This document shows, one piece after another, positions 7,778 through 14,482 of a DNA stretch of 51,432 nucleotides (position 1 is the first letter of the stretch; each line of letters opens with the position of its first letter). The notes under the pieces were generated by a model. That model was not told the origin of the DNA and searched no databases. It was given only the letters and a program-made list of their open reading frames with translations. Source of the DNA: an uncultured Romboutsia sp. GTDB taxonomy: Bacteria > Bacillota > Clostridia > Peptostreptococcales > Peptostreptococcaceae. Position numbers and translations under genes: made by a program. The stretch is from contig CALESE010000211.1 in assembly GCA_937907205.1 (NCBI GenBank), positions 1 through 51,432 on the forward strand, read 5' to 3'.

Positions 7778-10046
7778 ATGAAGGCAATTTAGCTACAAAT
7801 GCACTATAACCTTTATCTTCATTTTTAATTAGACATAAAGCATGATACCTTTCTAGTTCTGTTATTGAGCTATCTTCATATCCATATCTATCAAATTGCA
7901 ATGATAAATCTTTATAAGCTTGTGGATCACATCCACTTAAAAGCAAAAATGATGCTCCTGAACCTAATATCGACTTTTTACATTTCTCGGTGCATTGACT
8001 TAAATAATGCATAGCTAAAGTCGGTATTAAATTAAACTTTCTATGTTCTACTAATATATTTTCTAATAGTAGTTGGCAGTTATAACTTTGATGTATTTCA
8101 TTTATAAATAACTCTGTGTAAGCTTCTGTAGCTCCTTCTTGTTTAGCTAACCATACTTTACTTAAAAAGAATGTAGCTAATACATTTCTAATCATCTTAC
8201 TTTTAAATTGTTTCTCTGGGATTTTTATTAAAATAACTTTATTCTTATTTATAGCATCTACAAAATCTATATTATTTCTACTGTCTTTACTAAACGCAAA
8301 TTTAGTATACATATTAGTTTTTAACCAACTTATCCTATCTATAATTCCATCTACTTTTGTATCATAGTTTTCTATATTTCCATTTTTATCAGTTTTCTTA
8401 TTTAAATCTTTAATATCATCTATCTCATCTAGTAAAAATTCTTTTTCCTGTTTATTTAATTCATTTATTAACTTCATTCTTTTTTTAGGATTAGTTAAGA
8501 TATCTATTACATCTTTAAAACTAGAATTTATATTTTTATAATATACAACTGTAGATGCAGCGTATAAATATCTAAGCATACGAGGTGTTAATTGTGAGTT
8601 GTTATCATTTATTGAATCTAATAGTACTTGTAATTGTTCCGCATTTTGCATAGCTATAGCTATTTTGCTTTCTACAGAATCACTTTCATTAAACTTTAAT
8701 TCATTGTAAGCAAATGCTTGGATTTGATTTATATTTGTACAATCTATCTCTAAAAGCCTATTTGTAGGAGTTATAGATTTAATATTATTAGCCAGCTGGC
8801 ATTTATCTATATAATCAATTACTATTAATCCTCTACCAGCTTTTATTATATCCTTTGCTAAATTACACATATAATAATCTTTGCCTGCACCTTGGCTCCC
8901 TAATAAAACCCTACTCATTCTTTTAATCTGTTCATCCATGCTATAATAAGCTTCTTGATATTTATCTTTACATTTTACAGTACCTATTCTTATTTCACCG
9001 TTTTCCAAGCATTCTGGTATTTTTATTTCAAGTATTTTATTATGTGATATATTCTTATATTGATTTATTAAATCAGCTCCTGGAAGTGCTAAGAAATTAG
9101 AACATTCTTCTACTGATGTCATATTTTCTTTTACATCTAATAATCTTGGTTTCCTTATATTAATTACCCCTTTGAATTTCTTATATATAAATTGATTATC
9201 TTCATCTTCACCTATTGTATTAAAAGTATTACAAGTAGATATAGCTATTTCTTCTTCTCTATCTTTATTTGTTGATTTACTTACTACTAATGTTTGAGTT
9301 TTACATATATCAGATGAAGATTTTCTTTCAGTACTTGAGCTAATTCTTTTACTTATTGGTATAACTACATTATCATCCTTATTACTGTTCAATATATTTG
9401 ATATAACATCTTCTACTATTTCAAATAATATTTTTATAGTTATAACACCTAAATCTATTATATTTTTATTCTTTTTTAGATTTTCTCCATTTTTATATCT
9501 ATTGATTATATCTATATAATATCTGCCTCTAAAATAGCTGCTCTCTCTTTCAGATGTAGGAATAAAATTATAGAATATACCAGCACTTTCATTACTTTCT
9601 AGTATTTCCAAAACACTCATATTTGCATTTAGCAAACTATTATTTCTTTTATCTACATTCAAACTTAATGCATCGTTCATTTTATAAAATAACTGGTATT
9701 TAGTACATTTATTTAAATTTATAGGTAATTTTTCAATTTCCTTAATCTCAACATTCTTCCATACCTCTGATAACTTAGACTTAAATCTTGATATACTTGA
9801 TTTTGGTATTATAAAATAAAAAGTAACTTCACTTTTTGTTATGTGTATATAATAAGATGCTTTTAATGGTACTTTAATATTTAACTTCCTATTCCTAATA
9901 GTAAACATTTTAGAATGCATAGAATTAACTAGAGATGCTATTGAGTCTGTTTTATTATTTTTATTACTTTTTGTAGGTATTATTTGAAGTATTACATAAT
10001 CGTCTTTTTTAATTTCAATAAAATTTTTGTTATTTATTTTATACAC
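7776..10046 (-). CDS. VirD4/HerA-type P-loop ATPase
   Basis: A 756-residue ATPase. Walker A is LLGSQGAGKDYY near residues 379-389. A Walker B-like strand ELFINEIHQS lies near 643-652, with Asn-Glu instead of Asp-Glu. The C-terminal part (LVEHRKFNLIPTLAMHYLSQ, then ILGSGASFLLLSG) resembles TraG/VirD4 coupling proteins and HerA-family motors. No confident membrane helix is seen in the N-terminal 370 residues, but two small membrane proteins are encoded just upstream. The GTG start overlaps the upstream stop (GTGTATAA), indicating translational coupling. It likely moves DNA or a filament across the membrane; substrate unknown. Confidence 0.75.
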   Translation of the reverse strand: MYKINNKNFIEIKKDDYVILQIIPTKSNKNNKTDSIASLVNSMHSKMFTIRNRKLNIKVPLKASYYIHITKSEVTFYFIIPKSSISRFKSKLSEVWKNVEIKEIEKLPINLNKCTKYQLFYKMNDALSLNVDKRNNSLLNANMSVLEILESNESAGIFYNFIPTSERESSYFRGRYYIDIINRYKNGENLKKNKNIIDLGVITIKILFEIVEDVISNILNSNKDDNVVIPISKRISSSTERKSSSDICKTQTLVVSKSTNKDREEEIAISTCNTFNTIGEDEDNQFIYKKFKGVINIRKPRLLDVKENMTSVEECSNFLALPGADLINQYKNISHNKILEIKIPECLENGEIRIGTVKCKDKYQEAYYSMDEQIKRMSRVLLGSQGAGKDYYMCNLAKDIIKAGRGLIVIDYIDKCQLANNIKSITPTNRLLEIDCTNINQIQAFAYNELKFNESDSVESKIAIAMQNAEQLQVLLDSINDNNSQLTPRMLRYLYAASTVVYYKNINSSFKDVIDILTNPKKRMKLINELNKQEKEFLLDEIDDIKDLNKKTDKNGNIENYDTKVDGIIDRISWLKTNMYTKFAFSKDSRNNIDFVDAINKNKVILIKIPEKQFKSKMIRNVLATFFLSKVWLAKQEGATEAYTELFINEIHQSYNCQLLLENILVEHRKFNLIPTLAMHYLSQCTEKCKKSILGSGASFLLLSGCDPQAYKDLSLQFDRYGYEDSSITELERYHALCLIKNEDKGYSAFVAKLPS

Positions 10047-10269
10047 CTAGTAACACACCCCCTAGTATCCTTACAATCAAATACATAACAGGGCTTATCA
10101 TAGCAATATCTTTTCCTTTTTTAAGTCCACATATATACAATATTAAGCCTATAAAACCTCCAATAATACATATCCAATATGCGCTCAATACTACATCTTT
10201 ACATATTTCAAATAACCATCCTTGTATTATTTCTAAAGGATTAACACTTTTAAATAATTTTTCTAACAT
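10039..10269 (-). CDS. Small membrane protein with two helices
   Basis: A 76-residue protein, mostly hydrophobic after residue 20: DVVLSAYWICIIGGFIGLIL and AMISPVMYLIVRILGGVLL form two predicted membrane segments separated by the basic turn CGLKKGKD. The ATG has AGGGGGAG. Its end overlaps the GTG start of the VirD4/HerA-like ATPase by 8 bases, so it is probably a membrane anchor or channel partner of that ATPase. I do not recognise the family. Confidence 0.7.
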   Translation of the reverse strand: MLEKLFKSVNPLEIIQGWLFEICKDVVLSAYWICIIGGFIGLILYICGLKKGKDIAMISPVMYLIVRILGGVLLGV

Positions 10270-10291
10270 TTATATACTCCCCCTATTTTTA

Positions 10292-10708
10292 TTATTTAAT
10301 TTTTATTTTTCCGAACAAATCAAATAATTGAGGGTAAAATTGTATAAATAAATAACCTAATAAATACTGTATACCTTCAGTACTTGCTCTTTTTAAACTT
10401 CCACCATTTAACAAAGTTGCTGACATATTCTTAATACCCATACCTATACAGGCCCACTTCGCTACTGATGCTAACATATCTATTAACTGATTTCCAACTG
10501 AATCTAAACTAACTTCTAGTGTATTAGCATATACATTTATATTAAAATGAATGATTAGAGCTGTTATAAGAACTAATTTAGCATACATACATTTATTTCT
10601 TTGTATATGATTTAATACTTTTTCAGCTATTGATATATCCTTACTTCTTCTATTTAATCTTAATTTCAAATTTTCCGTTGCTACATAACCATTTACTAGT
10701 ATTTTCAT
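10292..10708 (-). CDS. Small exported membrane protein, VirB2/TrbC pilin-like
   Basis: A 138-residue protein. After a basic N terminus comes a hydrophobic segment (MYAKLVLITALIIHFNINVY) ending in a possible signal peptidase site ANT. The mature part has two weaker hydrophobic segments: MLASVAKWACIGMGIKNMSA and IQYLLGYLFIQFYPQLFDL. This layout of signal, short loop and two helices separated by a basic patch is that of VirB2/TrbC pilins and similar small conjugation proteins. The ATG has AAGGAGG. It heads the run of small membrane protein, ATPase, RHH and ParM. Pilin identity is inference. Confidence 0.6.
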   Translation of the reverse strand: MKILVNGYVATENLKLRLNRRSKDISIAEKVLNHIQRNKCMYAKLVLITALIIHFNINVYANTLEVSLDSVGNQLIDMLASVAKWACIGMGIKNMSATLLNGGSLKRASTEGIQYLLGYLFIQFYPQLFDLFGKIKIK

Positions 10709-10771
10709 TGTATAATCCTCCTTAAAATTACAAACAATAATCTTATAATAAATTTATCTGGAGGTATTTCT

Positions 10772-10843
10772 ATGAAATCTGCTTTTCTTTGGTTTGGAGC
10801 TGCTGCTCTTATAGATTTGATTCAAAAAACTTTCTTACGCTAA
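10772..10843 (+). CDS. 23-residue hydrophobic peptide
   Basis: MKSAFLWFGAAALIDLIQKT followed by FLR and stop. The SD is near perfect (CTGGAGG, 7 bases before the ATG), with a TATAAT-like -10 at 10744-10749. One membrane helix with positive ends is predicted. It is on the strand opposite the surrounding operon. Size, hydrophobicity and isolated strong SD resemble type I toxin peptides, but no antitoxin RNA was shown and a structural role with the ATPase is equally possible. Confidence 0.55.
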   Translation: MKSAFLWFGAAALIDLIQKTFLR

Positions 10844-10981
10844 TTAATCTAATTTTTAAGTAAATTATTTTTATTTATTGAAGGGTTTTAGATTATTTTA
10901 TCGAATTGTATATAAGAATTATATTTTTATAATTCCTTCATGTTTGAGCCTTGTGGACCGCCATCCCTTGGCTCTTTTACT
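10844..10981. other. Noncoding stretch with structured hairpin
   Basis: No ORF seen. It contains GAATTATA-TTTT-TATAATTC and then a stronger fold: GAGCC (10946-10950) with GGCTC (10970-10974), enclosing GTGG-ACCG-CCAT, followed by a T run (10975-10978). Read on the plus strand this could be the terminator of the 23-residue peptide transcript, or a small RNA. Nothing else is recognised. Confidence 0.5.
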
Positions 10982-11161
10982 TTAACAAGTCTTTTTTTGT
11001 TTATAATCTTTGTAAGCTTCATCTTTTTCTAAAAGCATTTTTATATAAGTACTTATGCCTAATGTACCTTTTATTTCTTCTATAAGAAAATTATATAAAT
11101 CTAAATCTCTTGTATTTTCCTTAAATGATATTTGAAGCTTTAAGCTTTGTTTGCGTTTCAC
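10982..11161 (-). CDS. Second small ribbon-helix-helix protein
   Basis: A GTG start with a perfect AAAGGAGG at seven bases gives 59 residues: MKRKQSLKLQISFKENTRDL, then DLYNFLIEEIKGTLGISTYI and a basic/acidic tail. The short strand LKLQISF followed by two helices is the CopG/Arc fold common in plasmid copy-control, partition and relaxosome repressors. It lies just inside the right inverted repeat at the head of the minus-strand block. It probably autoregulates the block. Confidence 0.65.
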   Translation of the reverse strand: MKRKQSLKLQISFKENTRDLDLYNFLIEEIKGTLGISTYIKMLLEKDEAYKDYKQKKTC

Positions 11162-11218
11162 TATTTTTCCTCCTTTCTATTTAGTTATACTTATATATAT
11201 GTAGTGCTACACACAAAC

Positions 11219-11238
11219 TTGCCTGTCCTATAAAAAAT
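11219..11238 (-). repeat. Right copy of the 20-bp inverted repeat
   Basis: The reverse complement reads ATTTTTTATAGGACAGGCAA, one base different from 6401-6420. It lies 58 bases before the start of the small ribbon-helix-helix gene. Together the two copies bracket 4.8 kb. Confidence 0.7.
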
Positions 11239-11478
11239 TTTATAAAAAAATAAATCTAATTTATCATACATACATTTTAATTCTACTAATTACCACTTAA
11301 GCATATTAATTACTATTTAGGACATACTCATAACGTTAAATACTTTTATTTAATGTTATTTACTTCCATAGAAGGAAAAATATATTTAAATGTCGAATAA
11401 GGAGTGGTATAATTGGGTAAGGTTATTTATATAGAAAATTTTAATAATTGTACTAAACATAAGGAGGGCATTATAGAC
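11239..11478. other. Intergenic region before the ImmA-like gene
   Basis: About 240 very AT-rich bases. No ORF with support is seen apart from a possible in-frame extension of the following gene from a TTG at 11413, which has its own AAGGAG. Presumed to hold the promoter of the plus-strand accessory pair; no clear -35/-10 pair stands out. Confidence 0.4.
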
Positions 11479-11991
11479 ATGGACAATTTTGCTAAAAAAA
11501 TTTTAGAAAAATATGATTTATTAGAATTACCTGTTGATCCTTTTAAATTAGCTCGCATAGAAAATATCGATATATATAATGCTAGCTTTAAAAAAATGGA
11601 TGGTGATTATGTTCTAGGAGCAATACAAAAAGATGAAAATGAGGATATATCAATATATATAAATGAAAGAGATCCGTATACTCGAAAAAGGTTTACTTTA
11701 GCACATGAATTAGGTCACTACTATTTAGGTCATTTAAATGGTCATGAAAACCAAATAGTAGAACTAGAAAGAAATGCTGGATATAATACATATAATACAT
11801 TAGAAATACAAGCGAATCAATTCGCTGCCTCTTTGCTTATGGAAAAAAATTCAGTTATAGAGTACTATAATATTTTAAAAAAATCTAATCATGCTTTTAG
11901 TTATATACTGACTACTTTGTCTAATATTTTTGGAGTTTCCCAGCAAGCTATGAATTTTAGACTAAAAAACTTAGGATTAATTAATGAATAA
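11479..11991 (+). CDS. ImmA/IrrE-type metallopeptidase
   Basis: The ATG at 11479 (170 residues) has AAGGAGGG 11 bases upstream. An in-frame TTG at 11413 with AAGGAG eight bases away would add 22 residues, so the start is uncertain. The zinc site is intact: FTLAHELGHYYLGHL, with a downstream ANQFAASLLME that supplies the third ligand region in this family. ImmA proteases cleave phage or ICE repressors. This copy is away from the repressor switch and overlaps a membrane protein gene by 8 bases, so it may act in a separate signalling, defence or exclusion pair. Confidence 0.85.
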   Translation: MDNFAKKILEKYDLLELPVDPFKLARIENIDIYNASFKKMDGDYVLGAIQKDENEDISIYINERDPYTRKRFTLAHELGHYYLGHLNGHENQIVELERNAGYNTYNTLEIQANQFAASLLMEKNSVIEYYNILKKSNHAFSYILTTLSNIFGVSQQAMNFRLKNLGLINE

Positions 11992-12502
11992 AAATGAAGA
12001 AGAAGTAAATATATATCCAAATTTTAATTTATACGATTTATTAGAATCAGCAGAAAAAATTTGTCTCTCTGAGGATTTAGAGGTCAATAGAGAAACTCAT
12101 AATAACTCAAGTATTGATACTCAAATACAACAACAATTTGAATTAGAGGAAAATTCTAGAAATTCTCAAAAAAGTGTAATTGAAGATCAACAAAAGCAGG
12201 TTACACAAAATTACTTAAATGAGAGAACTATAGAATTACTTTTAAGAATAATTATTGCTATTATATTTGTTTGTATAATAACCTCACAGCTAAAAAAGAT
12301 AAACATAATTATTGAATCTATCGGAAAAGGAAATTTAAAGTATGATATAGCAGTAATAAGTATTTATATTACAGGTGTTTTTGGTCAATTGATTACATTA
12401 ACTGTAATTATATTTAACAACTTATTCCCATCTGATAATAATAAAAATCAAGTAGAGCTAATCAAAAGTATCCTTGGCAAAATAGACAATAACAATGATT
12501 AA
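11984..12502 (+). CDS. Membrane protein coupled to the ImmA-like protease
   Basis: A 172-residue protein starting inside the last codons of the protease gene (ATGAATAA overlap). Residues 1-80 are hydrophilic and Gln/Asn/Glu-rich. Then come two predicted membrane helices, LLLRIIIAIIFVCIITSQL (about 81-99) and IAVISIYITGVFGQLITLTV (about 122-141), and a short hydrophilic tail. No family recognised. The pairing with a HEXXH protease suggests a protease-membrane sensor or effector unit carried by the prophage. Confidence 0.6.
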   Translation: MNKNEEEVNIYPNFNLYDLLESAEKICLSEDLEVNRETHNNSSIDTQIQQQFELEENSRNSQKSVIEDQQKQVTQNYLNERTIELLLRIIIAIIFVCIITSQLKKINIIIESIGKGNLKYDIAVISIYITGVFGQLITLTVIIFNNLFPSDNNKNQVELIKSILGKIDNNND

Positions 12503-12530
12503 TCTAAATAAATTTCAATGATAAATAACC

Positions 12531-12573
12531 ATAAGAGCTATGTTTTATAAAGATAATTAATCATAGCTCTTAT
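12531..12573. terminator. Bidirectional terminator between accessory pair and lysis genes
   Basis: A perfect 12-bp stem (ATAAGAGCTATG at 12531-12542 with 12562-12573) and a 19-base loop, with TTTT after it. It lies between the convergent membrane-protein and endolysin genes. Confidence 0.75.
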
Positions 12574-12579
12574 TTTGGA

Positions 12580-13290
12580 TTATATTAATTCTAGATAATC
12601 CCCAGATACATAACATGGTTTACCATTATATTTATAATCATATGTAGAAAACCAGTTATTTAAACAATAGCTAACTCCTAGTATAGTTCCTTTAGGTATA
12701 GTTTTCAATACTTTACTAGAAGTATTTCTTTCAGTTCTTACATTTAAATTTGCTGTTGTTCTAGCTTTTCTGTTGTAATCACCATTTTTATATTTATTTG
12801 AAGAATTAGATGTAGATGATCTATTCAATTCTTTTTCAACTAATTTCTTAAATTCAGTCATATTTGTTCTATGAGGGCAGTTTTTCTTAGCAAAATCTCT
12901 ATGAGCTTTTACTCTATCAATTCCCCACCCATATTTTTTAAGAAGTTCAGCGACTACTTTAGCTGCTAATTTTTCAGAATTTTTGAATCTAGTTCCACCA
13001 CTCTTAGAATAGCAAATTTCTATTGATATATGTTTTCTATTACCTTGACCGTTACCGTCTCCACATGCATAAGCACTTCTATTTAAAGGCAGTCCTTGTA
13101 TAGCTTCTTTATCATCAACAGCTATATGATAAGATACTTTATTATTATTAGATTTCATATAAGAAATTTCATTTTTAGCTGAAGCATCATTGTAAGTATT
13201 ATGTATAGCTATACCTACTGGATTCATGTTGTAAGGACACTTTATATTATATTTACTACTACTTACTAAATCTTGTTTTATTAAACTCAT
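12580..13290 (-). CDS. Endolysin: N-acetylmuramoyl-L-alanine amidase with SH3b domain
   Basis: A 236-residue lysin. The Amidase_2 domain fills residues about 20-150: GIAIHNTYN with the first zinc His, SYHIAVDDKEAIQGLP, and VKAHRDFAKKNCPHR with the distal His and Cys region. The C-terminal SH3b repeat begins at TANLNVRTERNTSSKVLKTI and ends with YVSGDYLELI, for wall binding. It cuts the amide bond between muramic acid and the stem peptide. No signal peptide, so release depends on the holin gene that ends three bases upstream. Confidence 0.93.
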   Translation of the reverse strand: MSLIKQDLVSSSKYNIKCPYNMNPVGIAIHNTYNDASAKNEISYMKSNNNKVSYHIAVDDKEAIQGLPLNRSAYACGDGNGQGNRKHISIEICYSKSGGTRFKNSEKLAAKVVAELLKKYGWGIDRVKAHRDFAKKNCPHRTNMTEFKKLVEKELNRSSTSNSSNKYKNGDYNRKARTTANLNVRTERNTSSKVLKTIPKGTILGVSYCLNNWFSTYDYKYNGKPCYVSGDYLELI

Positions 13291-13292
13291 AA

Positions 13293-13547
13293 TTAATTAC
13301 CTACCTTTTCTAATATTTTATCTACTTTATTTTCAGTTCTTTCTACTGCTTCTTCTACATTTTCAACCCTTACGCTTAAACTTGTTATACTCTCTGCATA
13401 AGTTTTAGATGTATCAGTAAATGTTTCAACACTTTTTCTAAATAGTTCTCTATCTTCTTTTTTTTCATCCAGTGTGTTTTTAAATAAAGCGTATGCTATT
13501 AATCCTACAGCTCCTAAACTTGCAAATGATCCTAACATCTCTTCCAT
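13293..13547 (-). CDS. Holin, BhlA/UviB family
   Basis: An 84-residue protein with one N-terminal membrane helix (FASLGAVGLIAYALFKNTL) followed by a charged coiled-coil tail (ENVEEAVERTENKVDKILEK). This is the BhlA/UviB holin layout. The ATG has TAGGAGG. It forms the lysis cassette with the amidase gene, and two terminator-like hairpins separate it from the upstream tail genes. Confidence 0.88.
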   Translation of the reverse strand: MEEMLGSFASLGAVGLIAYALFKNTLDEKKEDRELFRKSVETFTDTSKTYAESITSLSVRVENVEEAVERTENKVDKILEKVGN

Positions 13548-13562
13548 AGTTTCCTCCTAATT

Positions 13563-13625
13563 AAAAAGACTAGATCTATTGACCTAGTCCGTATTTTTGT
13601 ATAAAAAAAGAACTCTTAAAGTTCT
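13563..13625 (-). terminator. Two tandem terminators before the lysis cassette
   Basis: Reading the minus strand: AGAACT (13625-13620) pairs with AGTTCT (13614-13609), followed by TTTTTTT; then GACTAG (13589-13584) pairs with CTAGTC (13573-13568), followed by TTTTT. Both precede the holin SD. They should reduce read-through from the tail operon into the lysis genes. Confidence 0.75.
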
Positions 13626-13960
13626 AGTGTTGTATTACTTTTATTTATATTTGTAAAATCTTCTGGGTACAATATGTAAGCTAAACTTTGCATATCTCCA
13701 TTTAAAACTGCTTGTAACCCTTCTTTTAGAGACTTATTTTCTGCTTCTAAAGCAGATATTCTACTATCAAACCTTTCAGTTTTATCAACAGGTAAATCTT
13801 CGTATATAACTTCCTGCGTTTCTGCATTTATGCTTTTAGGATATTTTCCATATGGAATTTCTACTTCAATAAAAGGTAATCCTTCGGGAATATTATAAAA
13901 ACCAGAAACAGTATAAAATATAGTTCCTTTTAAATCATAAATTATCAATGTTTTATTCAT
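13616..13960 (-). CDS. Tail-associated coiled-coil protein
   Basis: A 114-residue protein: a beta-rich N-terminal half (LIIYDLKGTIFYTVSGFYNI) and a coiled coil (RFDSRISALEAENKSLKEGL, continuing QAVLNGDMQSL). Proteins of this shape sit between tail fibres and holin in many clostridial phages and are often annotated as hypothetical or XkdX-neighbour. Function in virion or fibre assembly is inferred from position. Its end overlaps a terminator hairpin. Confidence 0.55.
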   Translation of the reverse strand: MNKTLIIYDLKGTIFYTVSGFYNIPEGLPFIEVEIPYGKYPKSINAETQEVIYEDLPVDKTERFDSRISALEAENKSLKEGLQAVLNGDMQSLAYILYPEDFTNINKSNTTLEL

Positions 13961-13996
13961 TATTTTAATCTCCTTAATTTTGTATTTTATTTAATA

Positions 13997-14482
13997 TTAC
14001 TCATATGCAACCCAATTGAAACTTGATATAAAACTCTCTACTGGTTGAGACGTAATTAAAGGCGAAACATCAATAATAAAGCCGTCATCTGTAATTGTAA
14101 CTAGGTTTTTACGTGGCATACCTGTTATAGAGTTGTAATCACTAGGATTGTAACTGTCAATGGAATATTCTACTGCAAAATTTGAAACATTTGAACATAC
14201 TCCAACTAAAAATTTACTATTAGTAATTCCTTGAATACTAAAAACAACCAAACTTGGTCTAAAAGATAAACCTACAACTTGCCTTGAATGACTTGTTGAA
14301 CCTCTAGCCAATTTTCTACCTAGTTCAATCGTACCAATCTTACCAATCAAATTAGACATTTTATCACTATCTGTAACTTCCACGCCTTTATCAATTAAAT
14401 TGTTTTTCAAATCAGTATGACACCTAACTAATTCATTTTTTATATTAGAAGTTTCATCAACTAATTGTTTAAACCCATCCAT
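13997..14482 (-). CDS. Tail fibre-associated protein
   Basis: A 161-residue protein. The N terminus (MDGFKQLVDETSNIKNELVR) resembles the helical start of clostridial tail proteins, with DKMSNLIGKIGTIELGRK next, and a beta-rich C-terminal half. The last base of the upstream fibre gene's stop coincides with the ATG region (shared base at 14482). Probably a distal fibre or receptor-binding part; not assigned to a named family. Confidence 0.55.
   Translation of the reverse strand: MDGFKQLVDETSNIKNELVRCHTDLKNNLIDKGVEVTDSDKMSNLIGKIGTIELGRKLARGSTSHSRQVVGLSFRPSLVVFSIQGITNSKFLVGVCSNVSNFAVEYSIDSYNPSDYNSITGMPRKNLVTITDDGFIIDVSPLITSQPVESFISSFNWVAYE

Noticed and set aside
7776..10046. Complete conjugative transfer system
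   Set aside because: No relaxase, VirB4, VirB6 or VirB8-like genes and no oriT-like nick site were recognised, so only a minimal or unrelated membrane-DNA motor can be argued.
6604..11161. Filamentous-phage (inovirus) module
   Set aside because: The small exported protein and ATPase recall inovirus coat and pI/Zot, but the ATPase is about twice the usual size with VirD4/HerA-like features, and the ParM-like pair and iterons fit a plasmid better.
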